Origin: Lycorma delicatula
Lineage: Eukaryota > Arthropoda > Insecta > Hemiptera > Fulgoridae
Direction: 5' to 3'
NCBI RefSeq assembly: GCF_047948215.1
Contig: NC_134456.1
Coordinates: 200,644,034 to 200,708,033 of the forward strand
Length of the DNA: 64,000 nucleotides
Part shown: in pieces, positions 11,380 through 22,722 of the stretch
Layout of the letters: each line of letters opens with the position of its first letter
Numbering within the stretch: the first letter of the stretch is position 1
Notes under the pieces: generated by a model
What the model was told of the DNA's origin: nothing
The model's input: the letters and a program-made list of their open reading frames with translations, nothing else
Databases searched by the model: none
Made by a program: the position numbers and the translations under genes

Positions 11380-11627
11380 GTCAATGCGAAGCCTTAATCT
11401 CTCCATAAGACTTATGTTGCGACAGGCGCAGCTGGGCGTGCTAGTGAGGGCAGTGTGGACAATTTGGACAGGCTTCCATCAAATATAGACTTCCTGGTTC
11501 AACAGATTGGAAGTCTGTCTATATTTGATGGAAGCCTGTCCAAATTGTCCACACTGCCCTCACTAGCACGCCCAGCTGCGCCTGTCGCAACATAAGTCTT
11601 ATGGAGAGATTAAGGCTTCGCATTGAC
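11380..11627. repeat. Perfect 111-bp inverted repeat at the ORF1/ORF2 junction
   Basis: Arms 11380-11490 and 11517-11627 are exact reverse complements over 111 bp. The 26-bp loop contains a 25-bp sequence (11493-11517, overlapping the arm by one base) that also occurs at 11340-11364 in the same orientation. The left arm is an inverted extra copy of element sequence. Confidence 0.95.
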
Positions 11628-12797
11628 TGTTCTCAGCACTCCACTACCCAACGAAGTAAAGCTTTTATCATCAAGCGCGGGGCCGGCCACCCTGCGGCTA
11701 GCGGGTTCTACTCTCGAAGCAAGATGCGAGTTCCAATTCGCCTTCCGCTTTCGCTTCCTCGCCAATATCTTTTGATATACTCTGCAGCCTCGGCAGTTTT
11801 CCGGATGGTCCGATTGATACAGATGGTCAGATTGATGTTCAGATTGGTGAAGTGTTCCTGTCCTTCCTCGAACAGTCAGCTGTCCGATCGCCCTCTCCAC
11901 ATTTCACGCAGCGGTAAGGCCTCATGCAATTGTTCTTAGTGTGCCCATATTGCCGACACCTCATGCACTGCACGAGGCCTGTAGGCTTCCGTGGCTTCTC
12001 GAACGACACTCTGCAACTGGCAATGTATTCTAATTTAAAGATGATCTTATTGTTCTCCTGTGGCTTCAGGTTTACGAAGAATTTCAATGTGGACTCCTTA
12101 GTTAGTTACCCTGTGGCATACATTTATCAAGTCCTTGACTCGATGTCCGTGGCCTTCGATTTCGTCCTTTATCATTCCCAGTGGATTCGAGTGGTGCAGA
12201 TTTCAGATTACAACATGAAAGTCTCGTTGATCCTTCCTTGTGAAAGTATTATCTGTGAGACCATGCTCCCGAACAACATGTATAATCTTCTTGTATGCTT
12301 CGATGTCCCTAGAAATTATTTTCAGCTGTTTACCCCCTGAACGAGTCGTAATCACTCTTGCCCACGGCCGCTTCCAGTAGTTGCTACAGCTTCCGAACGT
12401 CGTTTATCCCGTAAAATACAATCGAAGGAAGCTTGATTGGGTCAGGTTGGTTCACAACATCCGTACCTTCTCGTGGAAAGCCACTAAACCTATTTGCTAC
12501 TGGTAAGTTGCCATTTCTAGGACTACGTTTCACTGCTTGCCTCCTCGACATAGGTATCGTCCTCCACTGACTAGTAGTAGACTGGGACTCCATGGTTGTA
12601 CTCTATTCATCACTCGAAGCACCTGACACATTGTTCGCCCAGCCGTCTCTAATAAGCTTCCTGCGCGCAGCCCTCCTCAGGTCCCTATCCAGCGACGGCA
12701 GCGGACCACGTTTCCTGGGTGATACATTACAACCTCCAATATTAGATGGCCTCTCGTCTACTACATCTGTCGAAAGCAGCTGATCCATATCGTGCAA
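11628..12797 (-). pseudogene. Jockey-type ORF1 (nucleic-acid-binding, zinc knuckles), decayed
   Basis: ORF1 proteins of Jockey elements bind element RNA. Minus-strand frames run from about 12797 (MHDMDQLLSTDVVDERPSNI) through 12593 to 12087. The last holds two knuckles, CMRCRQYGHTKNNC and CVKCGEGDRTADC, and a third lies across the next frame with ENCRGCRVYQKILARKRKRK, typical of the region after the last knuckle of this group. The frame shifts at least three times. The C-terminal end runs into the 111-bp inverted duplication at 11517-11627. Confidence 0.8.
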
Positions 12798-12800
12798 GAA

Positions 12801-15038
12801 CTAAACGTACATAAACATAAATGAAACTAGAAACCATAAAAAGAAAAAGAAAGAAGTAAGAAAAAAGTAAACAAACAAAGACACTCCTTAGGAACGGAGC
12901 GGTGGAAAGAAAAGATCCTCCAAAATTATAATTGAAAAGAAAAAATATTAAAACCTAATACCTAATGATAATTAACTTCTAAAACGCAACCGCAGATAAA
13001 AAACAGAACGAAATATAATGCAGTATAACACAAAAATAATTTTAGGTAGAATACACAAACAACCAACAAGGTTGGTTGTTTGAGGTAGTATCTACTTCAA
13101 ACAACACCTATGTGATCTGAAATTAAAAAAATAAATAAAATATTGAAACCGAATTAAATTAACCAAAAGTCCGCCTTCTTGTGCAGAACTATGCAAGAAC
13201 TTTTTTTATTTCAAGAAAAATATTTGAAAAAAATTTCTACATTGCCCGGAACTCTTTTTTTCTTTTTATTCCTTGTAAACATATCCACAAAATCCTTCAA
13301 ATGATAAATTCTGACACCGTAATGATCACTATGTATCATTTTATTGTTTAAATGTAAATAAAAAATGAAGATGAAAGGAATTTTGAGAATTTTTTGATGA
13401 TGAAACGAATTTATTTACGTTATTTTATAAATTGTCTTTTAATACAGAAAATTCTCTATTAAACTTGAAATAAACTTTTATTTTTAAAGTTTTTATAAAA
13501 AATGAATACGTATAACACAATATTTAAAAAAAGTGTAAGTAAAGTCATGTAGAAAGTTCACTTTCTCGTAAAAATATATAAGTTTTTAAATTACCAAGAG
13601 TCAGTATAGTCTTTTAAAAAACAGATTTATAATAACTTAAATTAAAAATGAAGTATTAAAAAGGAAAGGTGAATTCCCATATATTTCAGGTTATTATAAT
13701 AGAATTCAACCTAGGTATTCAGATATTTAAGAAGCAGGTGTTAAATTTCTATAAAAGTTTTCTTTCCTGGTGGATCTCAAACATTTTTATTCTATTCACG
13801 AGTCACACGCCCACGTTCCATACCGTATCTGTGTGCGCCCTTCATGTTTTATCGTTTGTTTGTGCAAGACTAAAGTAATATTATTTTAGAGAAAAGCATT
13901 GTTTTAATATAAAAGCCGCGTCACAAATTATTATTTATGAATACAAGGTTTTTATTTTAAAATACGTTTAATATTGTCTAATATTTTATTTGAAGTGTTT
14001 TAGTCAACCACGATACTAAACCTAATACGTTTTACAAGTAGTACTGAAAAGAGAATATTTTCATTCATAATCTTTTATCTGAGATTTTGCTACACAGCAT
14101 CAACCTCAACAAGTAGACACAATTACAAGTATAAATCCTAAGTTCTTGCAGCTTTCCTATTTTACAATTAATCGAGTGTAGTAAGAAATATGATCATTAA
14201 TCATTTTAAACAGTATAAATTATTAACGACTGTTTTTATTAAATACGTATACGCTTACTTTTCTTCTTTCCCTTCCTGAAATTAAAACAAAATTACAGAA
14301 ATAGTTTTTCAATGATCTTATGCAAACTTTATGCAAAAGCTAATACACGAGGCTTCCTGATTTATGACAAATATTTACAAAAACAAAAAAGGTGTTTAAA
14401 AATAAAAAAGGTTTGTTTAATAAATTCAATTTTTTTTCAATTAAAAATTGCCTTTAGCTTTTCATCATACTTTCAATCCCTTTACTGCATTCTCTCCTAA
14501 AATATTTTAATTAATGAATGCTAAATTTACCTTTTCTTCCTGAATCAGCTCAACCTTTTCTTCATATTTAACGTTTTTTTCCCAGTTATAACTGCATTAG
14601 TCCTGAAAAAAAGAAGCCGTTCAGAAAATTTTTCCAACCAACTAACCAACTATTGAAATTTTTTTATATTAATCATATGCAAAAAAGATACACTTATTTG
14701 CACAAAATTTTGTCGGTTTAAGATTTTTTGATATTTTAGGGGAAATTTTATTTGAGGTCCCGAATGATACAAGTAATAACAAATCATACATAATTTAGGT
14801 GATTAATATTTTACTTGATAAATTAATTCTAAACAAACATTTCAAACTCTTATTAATTATTGCACTCAAAAGTACAACATTTCTTCAGACTGCATACTTA
14901 ATAAAATTATTTTATAAAATTCTTTGAACTTTTTATTAAAAAAAAGAAATGTTTCTATGTTCTTTAAGAATGGTACTTTTATTAGAAATTAATATTTTTA
15001 TAAAATGATGAAGTAATCAAATTGATTTATTAAGAAAC
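12801..15038. other. AT-rich spacer, possible 5' flank of the Jockey element
   Basis: A purine-rich stretch (12800-12950) may be the 5' leader of the Jockey element. A perfect 12-bp hairpin (13056-13067 with 13071-13082) lies at its right. A GC-slightly-richer patch at 13780-13870 shows no coding family. The remainder is AT-rich with no recognised features. Confidence 0.5.
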
Positions 15039-15066
15039 TAGCAGTCCCGGCAATGCTTCGTTATTG

Positions 15067-15104
<38 letters not shown>

Positions 15105-15770
15105 AGAGAGAGAGAGAGAGAAAGAAAGAGAGAGAAAGGGAGAGAGAGTTTAAATGAACACAATTGAAAATTTGATAAAAAAAATTAAAATCTAAACTTC
15201 GAAAATTTTATCTTTCACTTATTCTCCTTCCCCTTTCCCTTTCCAACTTCTCCCTTTTACCCTTCTCCTACGCCACTCTTCCAGTTTCCTTTTTACCCTT
15301 TCCCTTCCTCTTTTCTCTTTCCACCTTTTTCCATTTTCCCCGTGTTCGATTTTCCCCTTTTTTCCTTTTGCCTGCGCGTAAATCGGTCCAGTAGGTTTTT
15401 GGTCTTTAGTGGACACACATACGAACATGCATTTTATATATATAGAACAAAAAAGTCTGTTTGTATATTTGTTTGTTTGTTTGTTTCGTAAATATATCAA
15501 CACCGGCTCCACCTAGCGGGTATAGTTTTTGCAAAAAATATTTATATTCACGTAACTAATATTCATATTCTGAATATGTACCAAATCGGTCCATAAATAT
15601 AATTTTTCTAAATAACTCTACGCCAGCGCCACCTAGCGGGTTAAAACTAATTCAGAAATCTTCCCTGGCATTCATCCAATCATTCCCCAAAGTTTAATCC
15701 CTATCGAATGAACAGTTTAGGAAGGCATAAGAGAAATACAGACAGACAAACATTCATTATATATATATAG
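15039..15770. repeat. ACTAGC-ended interspersed repeat, copy B
   Basis: Begins AAACTAGCAGTCCCGGCAATG at about 15037, then TA and GA microsatellites. It then follows copy A in order and orientation: GCGCGTAAATCGGTCCAGTA (15375), TTTGTTTCGTAAATATATCA (15480), CCACCTAGCGGG (15510 and 15630), AACTAATTCAGAAATC (15646) and ACAAACATTCATTATATA (15746). It stops in a short TA run and lacks the right terminal inverted repeat seen in copy A. A C/T-rich insertion occupies 15220-15365. The 97-codon minus frame here is an artefact of that low-complexity tract. Confidence 0.65.
15069..15149. repeat. (TA)n followed by (GA)n microsatellites
   Basis: TA units to 15100, then AAAGAGAGAG-type repeats to 15149, inside copy B. 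Confidence 0.9.
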
Positions 15771-18004
15771 ACAAAGAAAATTACCTTGGCGACACGCAAA
15801 CGACTACGACATCTAGAAAGATATTTTTTAGTTAATAACTGTAATTAGTAAAATTAAAATGGGAATACGTAAAATTTCACAACTTTACGTACAGTTATTT
15901 CAATCATAATAAATGATTTCCTTTACAAAACATGCATTACAATAGGGAAATTTCATTCAAAGTTATTATAAATTTAATTTATTAAACTGAAATTATGAAC
16001 GTCAAAATCTTTACTAACCGGTTTTAGTATCACTGTTCTTAGGAAGAGAAATAAAATGAGATTTTATTGATTTTATGAAGGTTCTTATGATTCTTCTTTC
16101 AACCAAACAGATTATTCAAACATAAAAATTCATTATTAAATTTAGCCACAAAATAAAGATTGCCTGTAAGAAGCCTTGAAATTCCTAACAGTTAACCTAA
16201 TATTTAAGCTGCCAGCATCCTATCATTTACTTGTATTAATAAAAAGGTTTCAATAAAGAACATCACTGTACGGTCATGTATAAATTACAACAAATAGATT
16301 TAATTAAAATTGCAGTATATATTTCTATTAATACAGTTCTAAGGTATGAGGTCAATAATCTGTTTCTGCACTCATCAAAATATGTAAGTTATTACAAATT
16401 AAAAAATAAAAACTTTTATGTTTTAGATTTTTTATACCATTTGCTGAAATTTAGTTAATAAGAGTTACCAATAATTAAAATAATTAACAGGATAATTTAG
16501 CTCAGCCGAAAATAAATAATCTAATGTATATTTTAGTAACAACTTTACACTTGCAACATCCAAGATTTCCCACAACTTGCTTTCTTAGAAGAAATTATAA
16601 GTACAAATCATATACTACGATTATTAAAAGTAAAATAATGATACACACATAATAACACCGACAAAAATTAAAAGAATAATTACCTTTTTGATAAAAAATA
16701 CAAACACGCGAACACACACACACACACATACATACAACAAAATAATTTTAATGAGACGAAAGAAATTAACAAAGGACTTAGTGAGACCAGAAAATTTACA
16801 AAATTATAAAATAATACATAATAATGGATACTGTAAATGAATGAATACAAACCGAAATTATCAATGTTTAATTAAAAATTGAAACACAAACATCTATTTA
16901 TGTAATCAAAATATATTGTCAAAATAATCAAGTTGATTACAATAAATATTATTAAGACTCTAGTAATCAATACAAATGAAAGTAATTTCAACCGACTGTA
17001 AGTAACCTTGTAATAAAAAAATGTGTGCTTCCTTCTAGTCAAAAAAAGAACAGAGACGTTAGATCCGCACAAAAGTTCAAGGAATCAGATTGTAATCATG
17101 CACCAAAAAAGTGAAGTTAAATCCCGCTTTAAAAATAAAATATTAAATAGGATTCTCAGATCTTTAAGAGGAACGTTCACAAGACAGGTGTGATCAAATC
17201 TTTTTTAGTATATGAATCGCAGAAACTAATACTGAATTACCTCTAAGCTAGAAAACGTAACTGTTAATATAACGATTCCAAACTGGAGTCGTATTCCAGC
17301 AGGGTAGAAATAAGTACATTATATAACACAGTACGCGTCTATTAATGAATTGTAAGCACTATATCAAAATGAAACTTAATATTTGATTGGTCCTGCTTAA
17401 TAAATATGATTATGGTAAAATATACTCAAACATGGATCAAATATGACACCTAAACCCTTGGAGGTAAACTTGCTAGATTTTACAGGAGTTCGTCTACCGA
17501 CTTTTTTCAAAATATGTATAATATATGAGAAAATCCCAAACCTAATTATGAGAATTAACTGTTCTCATTTATAATTACATATAAGTGAAGCGTATAAATA
17601 TATCTTACGATATTTTTAAGAAAACCTTTTTCCATTAAAACTTTATTATTCTGTTGGTGACCGTAGTTTTCCTGCATTTTTTTAATTTACAGCGCATTTT
17701 ATCAGTAAGATTAAGAGAGGATTATATTAAACCACTAACAAACTGCACCCTTTCGAGAGCTGGTCTACAGCCGAGATCAAGAAAAAAAGTTCATACACAT
17801 ATAGCTCAGAAAATGGTTCGCTAAGAAGTTTCGGTTCCTGAAACTTTTAAATTTCTACTCCCCCTGTAAAATTAAACAGTCTAAAATTCTTGGGGTACAA
17901 AGAGAGAGGTAAATTTGGTACTTCCTTATCGATTTTTATCTAAGAAATTTGTCCCAAAAGTGGTCCCAGACTTCTACCTCACTTTTTTAAGAAAAACGGA
18001 GTAA
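15771..18004. other. AT-rich spacer
   Basis: AT-rich sequence with a short CA tract at 16711-16734. No coding family or RNA gene recognised; open frames at 16276 and 16872 have random AT-rich composition. Confidence 0.5.
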
Positions 18005-18525
18005 AACAGGAAAACATTTTGTCTAAATATTCACCGTTTTTAGGTTCAGAATAAAATAACTTTGTTAATTTACAATAAATAAAAATTTCTGGTTAATATT
18101 TTTAGAGAACTTAATTTTGAGAAAAGTGATTTAAATAACGTCTATTAAAATTAAACACAAATTTGAGAAGTTAAACTATAATTAGAAACAATTAGAAAAA
18201 ATTCTATTTTAAACACAACAATTTACATGCAAATGCTAAACATTATAAAAAATAACAAAAATAATTGCATTATGTTGTTCAAACATTGATAGAAATTATT
18301 TTGTCTAAAATCGTATCACTTTTCCGATTCAGTTTGTGCATTTTGTTAATAAAAAATTGAACTTCTCAGATTTATGTTTAATTTTAATACGCTTATTTAC
18401 ATAGATTTTCTCAAAATTAAATTATCTACGAAGTTAACATTTTTATTTGTTTTTTTGGAAAATTAACAAAGTTATTTTACTTTATACATGTACATATTAA
18501 TTTTTCAAACATGTTGCCCTGTGTG
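18005..18525. mobile_element. Large inverted-repeat (MITE-like) element
   Basis: The left arm (about 18005-18185) and right arm (about 18345-18525) are imperfect reverse complements. Anchors in the left arm are AAAATAACTTTGTTAATTT, TTAATTTTGAGAAAA, TATTAAAATTAAACA and GAGAAGTT; each recurs inverted in the right arm. The outermost bases (ACAGGAAAACATTTTG and, inverted, ACAGGGCAACATGTTT) also match. The internal ~160 bp is AT-rich and non-coding. A non-autonomous DNA transposon (foldback/MITE) is the best explanation. I could not confirm a target duplication. Confidence 0.6.
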
Positions 18526-18529
18526 CTAA

Positions 18530-19790
18530 ATTATAATAAATTATTTATAATTTACAAATCACCAGATACATATATTTAAGATTGATGTAAGATTGACCTT
18601 ATCTTAAATTCAAGTGTTAAAAATCCTTTCCGACTTAATAAGGCCTTTCCGGATCTCTTAGATCCATCATCACTTACTAAGACACTATAATCAACAAGAC
18701 ATTGAGGTATTTGGTCACCAAGGCTAACACTAATTAAAATTGTTAATCAGATGTTAAAACCAACTTAAATAAATCATCCTGTTCAAAATCTATTTGATGG
18801 TTCACTAAATTCAAATTTTTATATTTATAAATGTAATATTTTCCAAATATTTCAGTTTTTTCTTGATATTACAAATTTACAATATTTCGAGATTATTCAC
18901 TAAATTTGTAATTGTACTCGTATGTCTATTTGAAATCAAGTGATCCGCCATATTCGAGAAACATTTCTTATTATTCTTAAATTCTCTCAGATATTTAAAT
19001 AAGAAATATAATAACAAGGACACTACCCTTATTCCAATGAATCACTCTAAAAATTACGATACGAATTTTATTTTGCGCAGTTATATAAACGACAACGCAT
19101 ACAGGATAGTGAACGTTTATAATAAAGAGAAATGTACGATTGCATATACTCGTAAACCAGTGAATAACATTTCAAGAAAATTCTTTAATTACGACACGAA
19201 CTACCATCTTTGGTAAATTCAACTTAAGCGGCATATACAAGATTAAATGCACAGACTGTGATGACATATATATGGGTTCACCGATAGATCATTCAAAGTC
19301 AGATTCTCGGAACATCTGAGAGCATTTATGTATAATAAGAAATTTTTTTTCGAATATGGCGGATCACTTGATTTCAAATAGACATACAAGTACAATTACA
19401 AATTTAGTGAATAATCTCGAAATATTGGAAATATTTTTAACATTAAGAACAAATTGAAACATTTGGAAAAATATTATATTTATAAATATAAAAATTTCAG
19501 TTTAATGAATCACCAAATAATTTTTAACAGGATGATCTATCTATTTAAGTTGGTTTTAATATCTGCATATTAACATCTCATTAACAATTCTAACTAGTCT
19601 CAGCCATGATGACCAAATACCTCAATTTTTTATTGATTATAGTCTTAGTAAATGACGATGGATCTGAAAGTTCCGAAAAGACCTTATTGAGTGGGAAAGG
19701 ATTTTTAACACTTGAATTAAAGGAAAGGTTAATCTTACTTTGTATATTGTGTATCTGCTGGTTAGTAAATTATAAATAATTCATTATACA
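18530..19790 (+). mobile_element. Penelope-like element with inverted partial copy
   Basis: The plus-strand part (about 19030-19790) holds a decayed GIY-YIG endonuclease and a 3' untranslated end. The left part (18530-18992) is the same terminal segment in inverted orientation, about 460 bp long, pairing with 19310-19790 and separated by about 317 bp. Penelope-like elements are known for such partial inverted or tandem arrangements. Both arms contain a hammerhead-like motif (18644-18673 minus; 19652-19680 plus). Substitutions between the arms show the structure is old. Confidence 0.7.
19030..19560 (+). pseudogene. Penelope-type GIY-YIG endonuclease, decayed
   Basis: GIY-YIG domains at the C-terminus of Penelope-like proteins cut target DNA. 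A frame near 19220-19280 reads GIYKIKCTDCDDIYMG, a good match to the GIY...C..C...YIG core with the second motif changed to YMG. After a frameshift it reads DRSFKVRFSEHLRAF, with the expected Arg and EH. Then, in another frame, come SNMADHLISNRHTS and NLVNNLEILEI, as in the segment that follows the endonuclease core. At least two frameshifts and several stops. No reverse transcriptase is preserved upstream. Confidence 0.65.
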
Positions 19791-19824
19791 CGCGCGCGCG
19801 CGCGCGCGCACACACACACACACA
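19791..19824. repeat. (CG)n(CA)n tract
   Basis: About nine CG dinucleotides followed by eight CA units directly at the right end of the Penelope-like copy. Z-DNA-prone alternating purine-pyrimidine. Confidence 0.95.
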
Positions 19825-22016
19825 TACATATTAAAGAGATAGTATAATACTTTTGTAAAAATAAAATTAAATTAATTCACAAAATTTTCGAGTCATCATT
19901 TTTGTCTTTAGATAAAAATTTTAAATTTTTGTAATAAATGATGAATTTTTACAAAAGATAAGTTTTAATACATATTTGTACTGTGGTACAATTTTATTTA
20001 AAACTTTGTTTTTGTGAAAACAAAGTCTTTTTTTTATCGTAATTCTTTTTTACCTCGAAGTGCTTTCTTAATTCTAAGAAAGAAGTTCGTTTTCCCCAGT
20101 GGCGATTTAATTTCGCTGTGGCTAATGTTATAAATAATAACACTTGTGGTGCCTTTTGTCAAAAACTCAAAGATCACATAAATACACAATTCAACGTGAA
20201 ATTCATTGTATAAATTTAATACTATATTGTACTGTATGTGTATATATATATATATATATATATTAATGAAAAAGTACAATGCTAAAAAAAATTAAACCAT
20301 CCACAATTCAAAGATTTGCGAGTTCATTGCTTTTGTTTTTACGATAAAATGTTACTTTTTTGGCATAAGTAATGATTATTTTACAAAAGGTAAGTTTTGA
20401 AATAAAATGTTTTTTTAATCAGTAAGGTATTAATTATATATATTACATATATATATATTTCTTATATATATTTATATTTATATTATATATATTTCTTATA
20501 TATATCACGGAATTTTAATCAGAAGTTCTAAATATTCATTGAGTAACGATACACAGATATCCCGTTTTGATACTTTGACTAGCTTGATACTAATAAAGAA
20601 AAATAAAGAAACTTAGGCCACTTTGTAGAAAGTACAGTTCTTAAGCAGGTGTTTTAATGATAAACTGCGTCGTTTTACCTAGCACATATGAAATAGTCAA
20701 TGATTATAAACATATGAAAATTAATTAACAATAACTCTGGGTATATGTATTAGTAAAATACATTCTTGGCTTCGCCTCTTACTTAGGGTGTAACAAAGAC
20801 TGCGTCCCACAGATTATATTAAAAATGTTCTGACACCATAATCACTATAATTTTTTAATATTAACATGTATTTAAAATACAGTTTAAGTATTATCATAAT
20901 CAGAGGAAAATAATAATACCACATAACTAGACAGCCCACTATTATTCACGTAAAACAACACCCGGTGTTGCAGGTGTCAAATAGTCAACAGTATTTATTT
21001 AAATTTTGAATCCCTAGGACAACAATAATTACAAATTGGTCTAATCATAGCTAAATATTATTCAGATTAATTTCATACCGAACATTTAATTTTATATAGA
21101 ATATTAAAATAACAATAAAAATTAGCATTTTAGCTTAAATTAACTATTCTTACGTTAACATTCTAACAATTATAAAGAATACGAGTTTAAATCACAGAGA
21201 GTATTCATGGCTTTCATAAATAAATATTAACGCCGAAAGATAATTTTTTCACTGCCACAGGCTTTTTTTCTAAATAACTTCCGCTGTAAAAATCCTGAAG
21301 AATACATTTTAACTGCTGTCCTTACAGATATAAACGATGCTGGAATTCGAATAGACGGGTCTAAGAGAAATATTTACAGTGGTAGCTCAAGAAAGCTTGA
21401 ATTTAAGAACTTCCATCTCTTTTTGGATGAAAACCGAGATCATCCATTCGCGCAGAGTTTGAATTCAAGCTTTAATTCGGACTTAAACAATCATTGTTGT
21501 TTAAATCTATGGACCAGTAAGAATACTGGTGACCATAATCCTGATTTTTTAATACTGCAATAAAATATTTACAGAGATTAACAATAGCGGATTAGAATTA
21601 GTTAGAGTTAGTTACCGTATATAAATAGAGTGATCTTACTCGTGAGCGTACAGCTGAATTTTACCTAATGTATGTTGTGTTTCTGTAGGTACTTACTACT
21701 TAATTTTTTTTGTTTAAAAAAATCTTTAATAACCTTTTCTCTCCGGTAATACACCAGACATACTTCGTTTACTACTAATAATAGAATATTACTTATCACA
21801 TACAGAAATGAATTTATAAATCATCTACTATGTAGCTTAATAATGTAATTTATAGATTACATTTTATTTACGTAACGAATTTTTTTACCAGTATTATATG
21901 ATAATAATGAATAATGTAGAATAATGAAATACGTTTCGGGGTTCTGTAACAAAATATCTATTTTAAACCTAAAATACCCTAACTATAATATTTTTGAAAT
22001 CTACATTATCACCCTC
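19825..22016. other. AT-rich spacer
   Basis: Contains a TA microsatellite at 20240-20263, iterated TTTCTTATATATAT words at 20455-20505, and a small 10-bp hairpin at 20003-20026. A moderately GC-richer patch at 21290-21540 has a 12/13 inverted repeat (21392-21404 with 21461-21473). No coding family recognised. Confidence 0.5.
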
Positions 22017-22030
22017 GTTGCTATGGCAAC
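22017..22030. promoter_or_regulatory. X-box-like (RFX) palindrome
   Basis: GTTGCTATGGCAAC differs by one base from the palindrome GTTGCCATGGCAAC, the classical RFX-factor binding form. It sits in a slightly GC-richer stretch (22005-22170). RFX sites in animals often mark ciliary or neuronal promoters. No gene start is visible beside it, so function is inference. Confidence 0.4.
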
Positions 22031-22317
22031 TGATACCGTTCTTAACTGGCAGTTAAAAATTGCCCAAATTCTCTAAAGACATAACGCGCTAAAATAACGT
22101 AGTGATACCTAATGCGCAATCTGATTCAAAGGAAAACACAATATGAAAGTGCGGATGTATTAAGAATGTAAGGCATTTAATCTTATAATCTTATAATCTT
22201 AATAATTTTACATTGTACAGTTTTCAATCGGATCTCCTAAATTTTGTTCAAGGTCGGGGATGTCTGTGTGATTGGTTCAAGGTGATGTGATTTTTCTCTT
22301 ACTTGAGATAAATTTTG

Positions 22318-22470
22318 TTTATCTCCGTAGTGGAGTGGTAGCGTTTCAACCTTTCATCCCGAGATCCCGGGTTCGAATCCCAGTCAGGCATGGCATTTTT
22401 TGAACGCTAAAAAACTCAATTTCCAAGTCCCATCCACAAGCCCTAAGCTTACGAGGTGATATCAAAAAAA
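22318..22470 (+). mobile_element. tRNA-derived SINE (short-tail subfamily)
   Basis: A-box-like TAGTGGAGTGG (22328-22338) and B box GGGTTCGAATCC (22369-22380) with tRNA-like spacing, then AGTCAGGCATGGCATTTTTT. The 3' body (CCCATCCACAAGCCCTAAGC, then GAGGTGATATC) resembles that of the copy at 41.7 kb. It ends in an A-rich tail (AAAAAAAGTAATAAATAAG). The CCGGCCTCCGTGG head is diverged here. Only 95 bp separates it from the next SINE. Confidence 0.8.
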
Positions 22471-22564
22471 GTAATAAATAAGTAAAATAGAAATCTATAT
22501 AAGAGGTGTGTATTAAGTCGTGGCAGGCAATCTGAATTGAAGATTAAGTGGTTTTATAATTCAT

Positions 22565-22722
22565 GCCGGCCTCCGTGGCGCGAGTGGTAGGATTTCGGCC
22601 TTTCATCCGGAGGTCCCGGGTTCGAATCCCGGTCAGGCATGGCATTTTCACATACGCTACAGATCAGTCATCTCATCCTCTTAAGTAACACCTAACGGTG
22701 GTCCCGGAGGTTAAAAAAAAAG
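22565..22722 (+). mobile_element. tRNA-derived SINE, well preserved head
   Basis: Starts GCCGGCCTCCGTGGCGCGAG. A box TGGCGCGAGTGG (22576-22587), B box GGGTTCGAATCC (22618-22629), then CGGTCAGGCATGGCATTTTC. The 3' body contains CACCTAACGGTGGTCCCGGA and ends in GTTAAAAAAAAAG. The same head and body occur at 55274-55418. RNA polymerase III would transcribe it from the internal boxes if intact. The anticodon arm is not canonical and an unrelated body is fused on, so this is not a tRNA gene. Confidence 0.85.

Larger units (their letters stand above)
8540..12800 (-). mobile_element. Jockey-group non-LTR retrotransposon, near full length, dead
   Basis: Reading leftward from about 12800, the element has ORF1 with CCHC zinc knuckles, then ORF2 with an apurinic-type endonuclease, the linker, reverse transcriptase and thumb domains. 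That order is the Jockey-clade layout. All reading frames are broken by stops and frameshifts, and three inverted duplications lie inside it (9213-9246, 9598-9738, 11325-11627). The 5' boundary is placed at the first ORF1-like codons. The 3' boundary is placed where ORF2 C-terminal similarity stops; no clear poly-A tail or target duplication was found. The element is far richer in GC than the flanks, which marks its boundaries. Confidence 0.85.

Noticed and set aside
11601..12340. Plus-strand frames of 112 and 138 codons
   Set aside because: Antisense to the Jockey ORF1, whose zinc-knuckle spacing identifies the real strand.
21392..21473. 12/13 inverted repeat with AAGCTT as a structured RNA
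   Set aside because: Long loop, no conserved flanks, and short AT-rich inverted repeats are common here.
22565..22640. Functional tRNA gene
   Set aside because: A and B boxes are present but the acceptor and anticodon stems are not, and the head is fused to a repeated body also seen elsewhere: it is a SINE.
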